Assembly (NCBI GenBank): GCA_944472155.2
Contig: OX235279.1
Location: forward strand, 59,617,564 to 59,681,563
From: Trichobilharzia szidati
Lineage: Eukaryota > Platyhelminthes > Trematoda > Strigeidida > Schistosomatidae
Length of the DNA stretch: 64,000 nt
Reading direction: 5' to 3'
This document shows positions 45,104-58,377 of the stretch, one piece after another; position 1 is the stretch's first letter, and each line of letters opens with the position of its first letter. A model generated the notes under the pieces. It was given only the letters and a program-made list of their open reading frames with translations, made no database searches and was not told the origin of the DNA. Both the position numbers and the translations under genes were made by a program.

Positions 45104-47438
45104 TAGTGATTGATTGGCATGAGTACTTGAATACTACTCACATTAACCAGCAGTACTTGCTAGCCAGGTCGAAGTGATCTAAGTAGAAGATTTTTGAGTA
45201 ACTACTGACGTTCTGTAAACTTCTGTGAGTATGACAATGACAGACAGTATGAATGAATCGTGATCACACGCAGCATCTAATATCTTTCCATAGCACATAC
45301 AGCCGAGTAAAGTTAGTTATTGAGACAAGAATTCAAGCGACAGAGAAAACCACATGAAATTAAAATATCGTAATTTGATTAGTCTAAAATCGAAGTTCAC
45401 ACATACAAATTCGTCAGTACTTGCTTTTTATTTAGCACAGTCATAGTGGAACTGATCTTTCGGAGATACATGAAAGTGCTAATTCAGGTATTTCACATTC
45501 TTTTAGTGCAGTAAACCACATAGGCTCTACTAGAATCATGTATGTCTCTCCGAAGATTTACCCTCCAGCTTCCATCACCTTCTAAGTTTAAGAACAGTCC
45601 GATAAGGAAAGCTACTTGGGCAGTCTATTCATCACATACAAACAGTCAGTTTTCCATTTTCTGCTGAATTTAACTTCCATTGAAATGGAAAGAACTTGTT
45701 CGGTAGCAGTTTTCATAATGACGAAGTAATGTCTGTGAATCACTGACTAAAATAGTACATTGACTAGTGTCAGTGAATAGAGTGAAATTAAGGGTCAGTT
45801 ATTCGTTGGTTTTCATGGTTATGCCAGTACAAAATACAGTGAGGCTTCTGTTGTTGTGTCATTCAGGTTTGTGGAAATTTATCAACTAAGTGATGAAAGT
45901 GGATTTTACAGAGATCTTTAGCTTCATTTTATATTGCAATAATCTCTCAGTACACTGCAGTTTTAGCTGAGTGTACTCCGACAGAAATGCATTATCTTGC
46001 TTCAAGCATGCTCACTGGACACAGTGACCTATTGAATTCACTATTCTCTACTGTATTAATACATTTGAAAAGCTCGTTCATTTCGTGTATCACACTTTTT
46101 TTCTTACAGTATCTACATTTTCATTTAAGTTAGTTTTGAAATCTCTCTTAGTGATATCTCTCTTAGATTTTCTGTGTGACAAATTCAATATACTTTCTCC
46201 ATTGTAGATGACTGAAGAACTGGGAGAAATTAAAAATCCTCTCTTGTCACTTTAACGGGCTGTTTTTGTGTATGTGTATTTACGTCATTTCTTTAGGGCC
46301 TATTTGAAAATGCAGGGTATGACGAAATTTTCTGGATGAATGAACAACTAGTGACTCTACTCTATGCTTTGAATCAGAATGCAGACATCAATGCAGTTTG
46401 AAATTGACTAGATCAGATGATTATTCACAGAAAACAGTGTTATGATTTCCGACAATTTGAAATACACTCACTAATTCTTATTTGGCATCCATTAAACATT
46501 TTTATGCACGTTTTGTCATATGAAGTCTACTGAGAGTGTTTAGTAAAGCTTACTGTTTGGTAAGCATTGAAAACTGAAGAGACATTGACTAACTGTCTCG
46601 TCCTAGTTTGGAACTGGTCAGCAGTAAGTACGTAGTCATAAGCAATCGATCTTAGCTCCTTCAGCTTCAAGGAGAATCTTCTCGCCATTTTTCGTTTGGT
46701 TGTAGTCCAATGATTCGTGAATATTAACCTCTGTCAGTTCATAATATGGCGCCGAAACCACCCAGTTTCACCAGCGAGTATCTGCCCCCATAGCCTACAT
46801 GTTTCACCCCATTGGATACATCTTCCCATTACAGCTTCAAGAAATCTATACCTCCCACAAGCAGTTCAGTGCTCCCAGGTTTTTAACGTTTCTCTAAGTG
46901 ATGTTGATCAGTGATGAGATCTACCTGGATGTCAATGAAGTCAACTCTTACAAACCCGGATACGAGAACTCCTTGTACTAAATATTACCATCAAGAATAA
47001 ACATAGGATCAGTGATTCCTTTCAGGTCTCATTCTAGGTGCCTCATATGAGAACAACAGGTGTAGGTTGCTGGAAACGAATTTGTAGTTGGCAGTTCTTA
47101 AAGTTTATCATTTTTATTTTACCTCCAAAGCTATCCGATAATTTTGATATAAAAGCCCTGTGAAAATGTAAGAAATTCATAACCAGCATGAAACTATGAG
47201 AAATAATCGTTTGAAACTGAGAAAGTAAGCCTTGCATATAAGATGAGTCAGAGAAATTAGAGTGTCGTTCTACCTAAACTATTCATCGAACTACAAAATT
47301 AGCACCAAGAATAGCCATAAACCATGTCCATACATCAAATAATACACCATCTCACCAGAAGGAGTTTCTTTCTACGTTTAGTGGTAACGAAGACTAATAA
47401 ATTCCACAGTAATATTCAACTTAAGATACTTTCCATTG
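45104..47438. other. Left part of palindrome spacer; no recognised gene
   Basis: AT-rich sequence with scattered short frames. A 65-codon frame at 46717-46914 starts in an AT-rich context and shows no domain. A block near 47320-47350 loosely resembles 39165-39200. Confidence 0.4.
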
Positions 47439-50400
47439 ACTTTGAAGAGAAAGTAGATCATGAGTACTATCAGTCATGTAAACGCGGTTATTATACCTAG
47501 AAATTTCAGAATATCATTCGGTTTAGTTCATCAGACAAATGTGATTTTATTTCACTTTGCACAAACGTATTTCTAGCTGGATTTGATGTAACCACTATGA
47601 TTGTTTCACAAAATTAAAGCCTGTTACTGCAACCTGTTTAGCATTAATCCGTTTACCACCTCTGTAATTTCACAAAATTGGTCCGCATAGCCTTGAAGTG
47701 GTGTTTTACTGTGTAAGATAAAAACTATATAAGGGATATTTGTGATGTTTCATCCGGCGCTTGTTCCTTTTATTGTCGTGTTATTTTAAGCCAGAGATGG
47801 ATATGGAAATAACAGAATCTACCAGCATTGAAAATAACGAAGAAAAAAGTAAACCTACAGATAGCCAAATATACACTGATTCACCAGAGTCACGGAGTGA
47901 AAGTAGCGTGGATAGTAGCCAGATTATCGATCATCTTATTCAAATGGGTGTAAAGGTAAATAAAAAGGATAAGACTGGACGTACTGCTCTGCACTATACA
48001 GCTTTAAGAGGCAATACTGAGGCGACACTTCAACTTATTGAAAACAATGCAAATGCAGAGGTGAGTTCATTTAAAGCATCTATTACTTTCCGTGGTTTCA
48101 ATGAAGATTTTGTCAGAAAGTAAGAATCTTCGAAAACCAGAAAGCATTAGACAGCTGTTACTTCCTAGTTTGAGAATATTCAGTAGTTCACACCTCAACC
48201 GGAAATAGAACTTTCAGAATTCTAGAAAGAGATGTTTTACGGTCATAAGAAGCATTTCATATTCAGAAAACTGTCTTTTTCAGGTACTTTTGCTTGAGAT
48301 ATCTGCTTTGAATGTGAGGTAATATTCTGTGTGGCTTAGGGTAATTTTCCCAAGTGGAAGATTGACATCATGACTACTAAAGCAAAGTGCAGGAAGAAAG
48401 ACTTCCACTTCACTTCGGAATCAAACAATGAAGGTCCGATAGATAACTCTAATGAAGTAAAACTTCACACAGAATTACACCATTTCGATATGTTATAATT
48501 AAGAAGTGCATACGGAGAAAAAAATGAGTAGAAATTATTGAAGCTTTCGTGGACAAACAAGAAGAGAAGTAGGGAGTTTTCTTTTGTGAACTGTTGAGAA
48601 GACATTTATTTTTCAGAAAGGCAAAGCTGTATAGTTTCATGATACTGACTGATATGAGTAGCAGGAGGCCACTCACATAGAGCTGTAGCCCTTGATACCT
48701 AGACCTAGGTGTTGTAAACACATTATCGCCATTTCCTGAGAATATTAGGAAATTAAAATGAGACATTATATCAAACTGTTTAATATTCAAACAGAATTTC
48801 TTACATGTGTCTTCATTACTCTCAAGTGGTTTACGTAAATACATATAGCTTGGAGGAGTCAGCTTTTTGAATAAATTCACAACTTCTTTGGATAGACCGG
48901 GTACTGAATGAGTGGAATCCCACACAGTGTTTTTCAGTTGTTTGAAGTTGATGACAGCTAGTGACTACCAACTGTTAATAAAAATCGATAGTATTTAACA
49001 AGCTGATCGCCTGTCTGTGCTGTTGGTGGTACCTATGGTGTTGGTTAGACCACAGTATGTTGTGTTCTGATCCACTTTCTGTTTCCACAGAAACTCAGGA
49101 CAACATGTATCTTTGAAGTGTGTAATTTTTAAACACTTGATTCAGTTATAAAATAGGTGAATTTTTGAAACCCGCATTGTTAGGTATTGTCGCCTTGTAT
49201 AAGGTGATGGCTCCCATAAAAAAACAACATAAAAACACAAAATTAGTGGAAATAGAAACTTTAAATATGCCAGTGACTGCATTGAATAGCATCTTTCAGT
49301 GGAATGTACTTAGCTGTAAAAATAATGACTTAAACAACAATGCCAATACAGTTACATCTGAAAGATTTTCCCGAATAAAGGTGTTTTATGGTCAAGTTTA
49401 TCTACCCTTGTTTAAAATGAAGAAAACTTATTTTTTTTTTGATTGGGTATATCGTAAGTGTAACACAAAATATTGAATTGTTATGGAAACAATCAAAATT
49501 TTAAGTACACTGCTCGTTCCAGTGACAAAATGCATCTTACAGATGCGAACAGTTACTGCATAGATATGCAGGAGATAGGAAAACTTGGTTGATTTTCTAT
49601 AAGTTAGTGTGTTTTACTAAATAAAGAATTTGATTTTTGAAATGGAAATTTTGCCGAAATAGCGGAAGTGGTAAAGAAGTTTGGCAGTGTGCCATTTTTG
49701 TATTTGTTAGTCGATTTGAAGATGGCTTCTTTTGTTTCCCGTAGTTGAAGGATTTGGATGGAAAGACGGCACTCCTAACGGCTATTTGTAGCCAAAATAT
49801 TGAAGTTGTGGACATTTTATTTAAACGAATTGTTGATATACTTTGTGCTGATAAATTTAAAAGCAATGTGGTAAGTGTACGTGAATAAACCTGAATGCAT
49901 TCACCCTTATGGTCATTGTCTAAGTATGCATCTAAATTTATTCGGAGTATGAAACTCCAGGAATGCGTTTGATTGCTAGTATTAACACTAGGTGCTCGCG
50001 CGTTTTAATAGTGTCACAATAAACAATCATGGAAATAAGACATGATATGTCAGTGCACTCAGTACTCATATTGATGAGCACTGAAAACATCTTGGTTATG
50101 TAGTCCCCTATCCAGCTTCTGAGTAATAAGGTGATAATCTCAGCCTGAATACCCTCGTGGATTGACGGGTGCACAATACTGAAAAGCCCTAAACTTAGAG
50201 GAAACAGGTATTCAGTGTGCCTTGGTCCTCAGTAGTTAGTTCCTCTACTCCTGTTGGTCTATGATCAAATCAGTCTTAAGGTAGTGCACGTTACTTATTT
50301 ACTGACATTTAATAGGTATTTAAAATTGCGCCTGAATACAGCTATCATCTTTAGAATGATTGAAATTAGAGTAATAACTTACTTTGAATTCGTCAAGAAT

Positions 50401-51355
50401 TAATTTTTGTTCTGTTAGTGGCTGAAAGTGGCCGTTGTTATCTCTATGATTAAGAAGAAAAGTGAATGATTCTTTATCTGAATCCATTTTCACCAGTTCC
50501 CGGGGAAATATCTGTCATTGAGTGCTTAGCTGCTTAGTTGATGTATGATGATTTCTGTTTTGAATACGCTTGATTGTTCTAAACCAAATTGAGTCATTTT
50601 CTCAGACGACAATTTCAGGTTTGTAGAATGTATCGAAACACCATCTTCGTAGTTTACCTTCTGTCTTAGATCATTTGACAATTTGTCGGTCGATGAGATT
50701 GACTTCAAGCCATATTTTTTACAAGTATTTGTAATCCATCCAAAACATACTTGGGTTTCTTTCATTAGTGCGAAGACAATATTTCTATATTTCTTGATGT
50801 GCTCCATTGAATGACCAGTTAACAGATTGTTCCCACAAACCAAAGACAAAAACAGGCAACAACCATGTAATTTCACCATAAACCAAGTCTATGCAATTTA
50901 AATAATACTTATTCATGCCTGTAAAATTGGTGTGTCCTACATGGGTAGGAATAAATATGGATTTTACTATATCATTATTAAATATGTTTACTAATCGTAT
51001 ATGTAATTTACCATACTGATGATGCATGTAAACTGGCGTCCCTCATGTACAAAATATGAGAATATATTATCATAATTACAATCAATGTGACGATGAAGGA
51101 GCTAAATAGGAAGATCATCCAGTAAATAACTCCTTTCTTAATATTTTGATTCGGCAGACCATTAACAAATTACTGTTCTTTCAATATTCCAGTTCGGATT
51201 GATGTCACATGTGAGTGACAATCAGTGACACTGCATGCGTGTAGTTGAGTAAAGGTGGCGTCATTCTCACATTATCCACTTCTATTAATACAACCACGAT
51301 TCAAGACACTTGCAAACTTATAAAACAGAATATATCGCATAATTATATCGGACAT
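47439..51355 (+). repeat. Segmental duplication copy B
   Basis: 3.9 kb in direct orientation to copy C (59692 to about 63632), nearly identical. Differences include a roughly 20-bp insertion in copy C near 60588-60608, a one-base change in a T-run and rare substitutions. It ends where an RTE-like fragment starts. Confidence 0.9.
47797..49870 (+). CDS. Ankyrin-repeat protein, first two coding exons (copy B)
   Basis: Exon 1 47797-48060 (88 codons, ends AG|GTGAGT); exon 2 49745-49870 (42 codons, preceded by CCCGTAG, followed by GTAAGT). Both are in phase 0 and join in frame. Residues 1-50 are acidic and Ser-rich (MDMEITESTSIENNEE...). From about residue 55 an ankyrin repeat follows (DKTGRTALHYTALRGNTE) and continues across the splice into a second repeat (DLDGKTALLTAICSQNIEVVDILF). 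Ankyrin repeats mediate protein binding. No further exon was found before the duplication breaks off, so this is a partial gene here. Which copy is expressed, if any, is unknown. Confidence 0.75.
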
Positions 51356-51357
51356 AA

Positions 51358-52075
51358 CCGCGTCCAACAGCAGCAGCAACAACAACAACCACCAATCACC
51401 ATCAACGCGACAGATTTGACAGAGATTAACTCCTTCACTTATTTAGGAAGCATCGTTTCAACCACAGACAGTCGGAACGGATGAAAATATCAAGGCCAAA
51501 CAGGATCGGAAAGCCAAGTTACGCCTTCGTCAACCCGAAACCAGTCTGGAAATCTTCTGCACTCCGCGGCATAAAGAACAAGATTCGGATTCTGTTCAAC
51601 ACTAATGTGGAGTCGGTCAGTTCTTCTATACGGGTCAGAAACTTGCACTGCATGGCACGAAAAGGATTTTGAACAGCTCATTGCAGACTCTAATCAACAA
51701 CCGCCCCATTTACTGGCTCCATATTGAAGGTGAAATGGCCGGCCGACCGGCCAGAAAGAATTGCCAACAAGAAACTCTGGCTGGGAAGAAACCAACCAAC
51801 AGCCTATTGCTCGACAAATCTGTAGGCGAGAGTGGAGATGGAACGGGCACTCGTTGAGGAGGCCGCCGAATGACACTGCGCGCCAAGCAATAGCTCTAGT
51901 GGAATCCAAATGGGAAGTGATGAGTCGGTTGTCCTAGCGTCACATGGAGGAGATCGTGCGAAGAGGAGATGAGAGATCATGGAACCAACTGAAGACGACA
52001 GCAGAAAAGAGAACAAAGCGGAGATGTGCCGTTGAAGCCCTATGTTCCACTCGGAAGCCAGGGCAATAATAATAA
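51358..52075 (+). pseudogene. RTE/SR2-like retrotransposon 3' fragment (RT C-terminus and tail)
   Basis: Starts with a CAG/CAA run coding for Gln, then ITINATDLTEINSFTYLGS, SVLLYGSETC, QPIARQICRREWRWNGHSLRRPP and KTTAEKRTKRRCAVEALCS. This is the C-terminal region of RTE-type polymerases. Stops and frameshifts are present. It ends with a short AATAATAATAAG repeat, the usual type of RTE 3' end. It sits exactly at the right edge of copy B. Confidence 0.8.
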
Positions 52076-53029
52076 GCATTAGAGTGGATCTGATTAGTCT
52101 CATATCTTCGGTTATATATACCAATTCACCGTCTGGCATTTTACTACGCGTATAATTGGGATGAACCATCATAAGAGTTGCTAAAATCTCAATTAAGTAG
52201 GATTCCTGCAATATATGTGGAAGTTTACCGACACCTTGAGTGCTGTACTCAACGCTAACGAGTTAAGTAAAATGAGACCAAGTGTACAATCGGAATTTTA
52301 TTGTAAGAATTGAATTATGTCTTTCGAGAATCCTTCTTTGTTATTTCATCAGAAATCACACTTTTCACGTATTAGCCTAGTCACGTGTCATAGTCATCAA
52401 GTCTAACGAATTTCTACAGCTGGCTTTTAACGCAATGTTTCCCTAAGTAAACTACCTCCACCGGTAGAGAACGAAATTGGACTTAGGGAAAGTCTTTTGA
52501 TTAGACCAACAGTAACTACTAACTCATTTCATTGAACATGTCTTGGGCATTATTTACAGCATTAGTGGCAACTAAGGTGGGTGAATAAAATTTCTAAATT
52601 TAATTAGTAAGACTATATAAATGTTCAGGTGTTGGTTCACAGGGATTCGATTAATTGACAGAAGTTAGAATTCTTGGGCCATTAGGTTCTGTCCCAATAC
52701 TCCGAAGGTCTTCGCCTTGATCCCTGCTCTGTTGAACAGACCCAAACTAGGGTAGAGTACTGTCTGGTTTTCTATAGTTATCTAGCTGAGTTCATTCCAT
52801 CTAACTTGAAATAAGGTAAACCATTCACCACTTAATTTGTCATCGAAATTCGCCACTCGGCGGAGTAAAAGCATGACTTCCAAGTCTTTTTGAGTGTTAT
52901 TTTTGAAGTTTTACAAGAAAAGTTAAAAACAAGGATAACTGGGCTGTGACAATCAAGCTTTCATTGTCACTTCTTCTTATCGTCGTCAAGCAGAACCTAC
53001 AGGAAGTCACATTATTAGCTAACTAATGT
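52076..53029. other. Stretch without a recognised gene
   Basis: No coding signature or clear repeat seen. Confidence 0.4.
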
Positions 53030-53560
53030 GAAATGTGAACTCAGTTCATACAGTTATGAAATCATGCTCCAGGACTGGTCTGTGATGACACCCAGCTTTA
53101 GGACACGGGATGTAATGGTTGAATATGTTGACCATATCACAGACTTGGGAAGTTGCATCAGCCCTGATGCACTGGTTGCTAATGAAACCTCAGCTTGACA
53201 GAAAAAGCTTGTGTGGCACTTACCGACTTGCATCATCTTTGCTGCCGTCGTGATATGCCTTTGTCCACTAAAGGATATAAATGGCCTGCAACATTTCACC
53301 TAGTCCCACTTTATACCTATGAGACATGGTCGTTGAAGTTGGGATTTCGAACATGAGCACCTCCACCCAACAACTCGTCTTGAGTGTAGCAATAAGCACA
53401 GTAACAGTGAGTTACTCAAGAATAGAAAGTCAAGCTATTAGGTTTTTAAGCTCCATAGGTTGAGATTGCTGGTAAATATGTTGTGCATATCCAACCACCG
53501 CCTTCCTCAACAGGAAATGTCAGCCAAAAGCCATTCACAGTCCCGCACATTTATTCATTC
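53030..53560 (+). pseudogene. Second non-LTR polymerase C-terminal remnant
   Basis: Plus-strand frames give YVDHITDLGSCISPDALVANETSA near 53135-53200, then a DMPLSTKGYKW-like block, TYETWSLKL near 53315 and NHRLPQQEMSAK near 53495-53525. These match the YLGSCISPDG, ETW and RxPRR blocks of a CR1/RTE-type polymerase C-terminal region, of a different family from 51358-52075. Heavily decayed. Confidence 0.65.
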
Positions 53561-55006
53561 ATTCTTACCCAAACCCCGGTAATCTTCACCTAAATTTTCC
53601 CTCTCCTCTACATCTTACTGCATTGCATGTTTATTACACCCTTCCCTCACTCAATCTCCCTACCTTTTTTGTGCTTTCCCGCAGTGTGGTGAATTGGACA
53701 GGACGTACTTCTGTGCATCGTCATACGTTGATACGTCAGTCATTCAGTTGTAACAGTGAGTTACACTCAGTTCTACTCACATTCATCGTATTGACTTCGA
53801 AACTCAGTCCCCATCCATTTCCTTTACTAACGAAATACAATCGGTATAGTTATTTATGCCATCTATGTGGGAGTATGCATGCAGTTTTGGGGATGCACAT
53901 AAATGTATGTATACGCATTATTCATCTTTATCCTGAAATATAAGTATGTTAAACATTTTCATGTTTTGTTTATGCACATACATGTGGAAATATGTGTACA
54001 TAAGAATGCACACACTTTCCTACTGACACTCGTGAGTGACGAGTCTACGTGTTAATAATCACTTTTATACGTGAGTACCATTATGCATAGGTATATTGAC
54101 GGTGTGTCTCATCGAAAACTTCAGTCTGTTTATGGTGTAAAATACTTATTTCATATACAATTGCTTGGATTTTAAAGTTAGATCTTATAATCTGATACTT
54201 TTGGTGAGCGCAACAAAACTGATTTGGTTATCAAATTTAGAGTTAGCTTCTTACCTCAAATTTCCTAAAAGAACACTATTACCAGTAGTTCCGAAATCGT
54301 CTGCTTTGAGTTTCGGAAACGAGATTATACGAATTCCAGGTTAGATAAGTTTATTTGATAACAAACATTGACATATTTTAAAAGCTGGATGACGTCTCGA
54401 GCACAATTTACTTATCACAATCAAGCCAATACATTCTCACCACTTTCTAACATAACACAAATTCCTTTAGTTCCTCTTGTATTTTATTGTAATCTCCCAT
54501 TTGCATCAGTTAGTCATGACAAATGAGCGCAGTGAAGGTTCTTGTGTATTATTTACATATTCTGATTTATAATGAGAAACAGGGATATAACAATCACGTT
54601 CGTAGTGGACAGCTCACCTAAAGGTATTTTCACAGTAACTACGATATCTTTTGAAACTCGAATACTTGTTTGATCCCTTCATACGATCAGAGAATTTAAT
54701 CCAAATGCTAAGACAAGCTCACTATAGACTCAAACTACTGTTTCCCCTTTGCAGCTTAACCACCAAAAACTATGAAGTTACAACACCGACAGAAATACTC
54801 AGCTTTGTTTTCTCACACACACCTGGTTTGTGAGGTGATTAGAAGTTACGACGCACCAAAGATCAGTCTTCACAGCTTCAGTTGACAACAAATGAACTTC
54901 TTGCCGTCAAACTAAGACTTCTCAAGTGAATAATATTGGTGTTTGTTGAGAAACTACTCGGTAACGATGACATTAAGCCGAACAGGAAAGTCCAAACTCG
55001 CAAGAC
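53561..55006. other. Right part of palindrome spacer; no recognised gene
   Basis: Includes low-complexity GTATG/CATAC-rich sequence near 53870-54080. No conserved frame seen. Confidence 0.4.
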
Positions 55007-55370
55007 ACAATAACGCTGTACATCGCATCTTGTTTTCTAGTTTTCACCACAAACTTATCTGCTCTATCTACGACACATATCATGTCTGAGATAATAGAAC
55101 AGATACCTACAACATCGGGTGCATTGCCGAGACATTAGGAGAAATAAACATCAAAACTCGTTGTGTGTACATGAGGGTGGATGAATTACTTGCCCGAAGC
55201 TTCTAAAATCCCCGAAGTGCATCCTAATACATATTAACGAGAGTTCAGACATCCCATCCAGTACGCACCATTCTCCTCCCAACTAAACGACTTCTTGAAA
55301 TCAAAAGCAAGTGACATTTAAAAAACATGTATTTAGGAAAGTTGAATAATTCGTTAACATTGTCTCTGAA

Positions 55371-55728
55371 CTAACAAAGGTTAACGAAGAGAAAACTATA
55401 TCTCTTTCTCGTTAAAGAAAACGGCCTAAAAGAAAAACATATCACATTCTTAGATTGAACTAGTTTAATGAACGTTTTCACATTACCTTGTTCTGGGCTC
55501 GACATCTTCAAACTTTTCATCGAGCATATTTCTTCTCGATGTCCACCGGATAGGTGGTAGAAACGGACAGAGTCGACGCATTTCGTCCAGGAGTAACATA
55601 AGCGCATCCACTGAGAGCGACCTGCACATTGTTAAAAACTCTTCCGCGGAAATCGGCGGGACGTCGTCTTCCGGCTCGTCTGAATCTTCAGATGACGAAG
55701 ATGGAATACTGCGGTTATACGAGTCCAT
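55371..55728 (-). CDS. Two-exon gene for a 98-residue acidic-to-basic protein, unknown function (right copy)
   Basis: Complement of 55728-55487 and 55425-55371, GT-AG intron of 61 bp. It differs from the left copy by Pro to Ala in the acidic part and by one extra Arg codon (TSRRNM versus TSRNM), a 3-bp indel that keeps the frame. Splice sites, start and stop are conserved. No domain recognised. Confidence 0.5.
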
Positions 55729-57163
55729 TGAATCTGGCTATGAAAAGCATGAAAATGCGTACTAAAGTGTGATACGTCACAATACGGGCATCAATTCTTA
55801 AAGGCAGACATTTAGTAAACTTACAAACCCTGAAGTGAAGACAGTTAGCAATGGAGAGCACTCACCAACCTGAGAACCAACGTTCACGCACACAATTTGT
55901 TTTCACAGGCTATGTCCTAATACAAAACATTTGATGCATTTAAAGTCCTCATGTGTTAGTGAATAATAGAGGGCGATGATCGTGATGCATGAATAATAAA
56001 ATCAAAACGAGTATTATGACTCATCATTTCATTTAGTACTCACTCGATAAGTAAAGAAACATGTGTGACGCAAACTCAACTTCATCAATTGTACCAGGAC
56101 AGCTTATATGAAAATCCTCCATGGTGCTTATTCCGAGCATTTCAACCAATTTCACGACCGAAACTCTTTTCCATCACGTATTTATCATCGTTCTAGAATT
56201 CGTATGATTTCCGTTGGTTTAATTCCTATTATTTGTCGTGGATTCTGGCTGATTCATAATTTTGATCCTTCCCTTTTATGTTGTATGATGGTGTTGATAA
56301 TAGCGCGCTGTTTTTTGGCTGCAGTTTTGGGCCAATGAAATCAGGCGTAGGCCATGGGATGGCCACCTGACCTTAGGATGACTGAGGGTAACGTATTTCG
56401 TTTCATTCGACTGTTGGAGACAGAGTTCAGATCCCATCTTGTTGGGAAGATTATCAATGATTCCTGAGTACTTAACTGTTGTGCTTGGTTAATTATTCTT
56501 GACATGTAGTGCGTATTTCGTACCTGGAGAGTTTCTGGAGTGTATTGCCGGTGAGGGCGCATTGTTGAGGTAGGTCTGTATTTTTTAATATAAGCTTTCA
56601 CTGTTCATCGGTGCCATAGTCTACATCACATTCGCTGCGTTTCGACATTTGTGCATTACAGGTCTTGACGGTGTCTTGGTGGGTGAGGAATTCTGACCAG
56701 TTATTTAGTAGAAGGTGTCGATCATCATCATGCCTTAAGACGGAAATACTTAAGGTCTTAGTGGGGAAAGCTGCCGTTGGTTGATCGTTTAACTCAGGAA
56801 AGTACGTCTACGGATGCTGAACGCTAGGTAAGAATCAATGTGTTCTGTTCCTTCATAAGGAATTGTCAGATTTCGATAAAGACAAATAAGGCAGCTGTCA
56901 TTACAGGACAGAAGCAATATCTATCTTGTCGTATGCCACTTGGGTTCACGAGTGGACATCTTACATGCTGACGACTAGTGGTGTTCTCACTTCATAGGCT
57001 GGAGAATGAGTAGGTGTGTCACTACCTACTCACATGAGATCAGAGAGAAAGTAACCACACGGAACATGGACAAGGATTTTAGGACCGATTGAATAGTCTG
57101 AACAACTGATTGACGGGACAAAACCTTAGATAGCTGTTGGCACACAACATGTAAAACGGTGAG

Positions 57164-57466
57164 ATGAAACTCTTGGCGCGAAAGATCACTGCAGCCCCGA
57201 ATCCGGAGAAAAATCGACCACAACACTCGGAGATAGCAAAATGCTTTGCTCAGTTTGGGAAAGACTTCAATGCCATTGCAGCTCTACCGTTCAGAATACT
57301 TCCAGACGAGTCACAGCACAGTCAGTCAGGAGAGCTGCGTAAGATACTTGATTGCCTTAAGCAGCAAATCTATCAGCATATGACACTGGGACTGTCTGTA
57401 CCTGAGGAACAGTTCATGACGTGTAGAAGTGTGAGTGACTATGGAATATGTGCAGTACTAAGATAG
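57164..57466 (+). CDS. Unassigned 100-codon frame (right arm)
   Basis: Mirror copy of 42645-42947, with one residue different. It begins MKLLARKITAAPNPEK, and no family is recognised. Its C-terminal 60 codons recur in direct orientation at 59414-59602. Confidence 0.3.
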   Translation: MKLLARKITAAPNPEKNRPQHSEIAKCFAQFGKDFNAIAALPFRILPDESQHSQSGELRKILDCLKQQIYQHMTLGLSVPEEQFMTCRSVSDYGICAVLR

Positions 57467-57849
57467 ACCAAAGGGATACTGGTTGTGTTTCAAAAATTAC
57501 AGAGTTGAGGTGTTCAATGGTCGAGAAAGTTTAGCAGTAGTTTGGCTGTTGGGTAGATGAAGACATTATCTACTCAGCCAACAGTTCCGTATCGGATCAC
57601 AAGCCCTTACAGTGTCTGAATACATCTCCAGACCCATGTGCAATTGTCCTGGTGGATATTGCACCTACAAGTGTCTGAGCTTAAGATGCTCCACTTTCCA
57701 CGGAAAGAGAATTGGTTGGAGGACTGTGTTTCGGCAACAAGACTAAACCGAGCAGCCTGAGATTTTACGCGCCCAACAGGTGTTATCGAAAGACCCATTA
57801 AGATTCTATGGGCTCTCAGAACTTGGATCCAGCCATAAATTCAGTTATG

Positions 57850-57968
57850 CCGGATGTCCCTAACAAAATACCTATAAGTTGACCTGAAGAGAATGAGGAC
57901 ATAAACACGAAACACGAGCGGAGGTTTCGATTACAGGGGAACACTCACGGAGCCTTGACTTATTGGGA
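57850..57968 (-). pseudogene. RTE-like 5' untranslated fragment in the right arm
   Basis: The complement resembles the start of the RTE-like piece in the other arm (AATAAGTCAAGGCTCCGTGA versus AATAGGTAAAGGATCCGTAA) but then differs. The coding start present at 42012-42258 is absent here. Confidence 0.5.
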
Positions 57969-58053
57969 AAATGATGGAAGCGTGTTGACGATTATACCTT
58001 AGTGCTCACGCCATGAGATAAGAAAGGAATATCACCAGCCAGCACATGTAAAT

Positions 58054-58377
58054 TTGACTAGAATAATCAAACTGTTGGTACGAAGGAAGTGCTGGAGTGG
58101 TGTGGGGAGAGATATCACGAAATGTGTGCTCATCTGTCCACAGTCTTTGTCAGTGACAGAGGATCGGTGCATTCAACCATGTCTGACGTTGACTGCAGTT
58201 ACAGGAGTGGATGATTTGTGCTTCGTAAAGGTAAGAGGATCTGATGGCAGTCATTGCCTGCTGATAAAGACGACAGATGTCACACTACGAGTAGACGCCA
58301 ATGTGATCTGGAATCAAAGAGGAAAGACTTCGATTGAGACAGTCATTCAATATCCCGTCGCTGACCACGGTGTATGA
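58054..58377 (+). CDS. Unassigned 107-codon frame (right arm)
   Basis: Encodes the same 107 residues as 41424-41747 in the left arm. The N-terminal segment is reminiscent of an integrase zinc region lacking its last Cys. Probably a retroelement fossil. Confidence 0.35.
   Translation: MTRIIKLLVRRKCWSGVGRDITKCVLICPQSLSVTEDRCIQPCLTLTAVTGVDDLCFVKVRGSDGSHCLLIKTTDVTLRVDANVIWNQRGKTSIETVIQYPVADHGV

Noticed and set aside
48449..48925. 158-codon minus-strand open frame inside the ankyrin intron, repeated at 60725-61201
   Set aside because: No recognisable domain, and composition like AT-rich non-coding DNA. Its perfect repetition only reflects the near-identity of the whole duplicated segment.
49165..49476. 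103-codon plus-strand frame inside the same intron
   Set aside because: It starts without a good ATG context. Its end differs between copies B and C because of a change in a T-run, which argues against constraint.
50526..51027. Two overlapping minus-strand frames (117 and 80 codons), also present in the other copies
   Set aside because: No motif, and conserved only because the segment is duplicated. In copy A the first frame is truncated.
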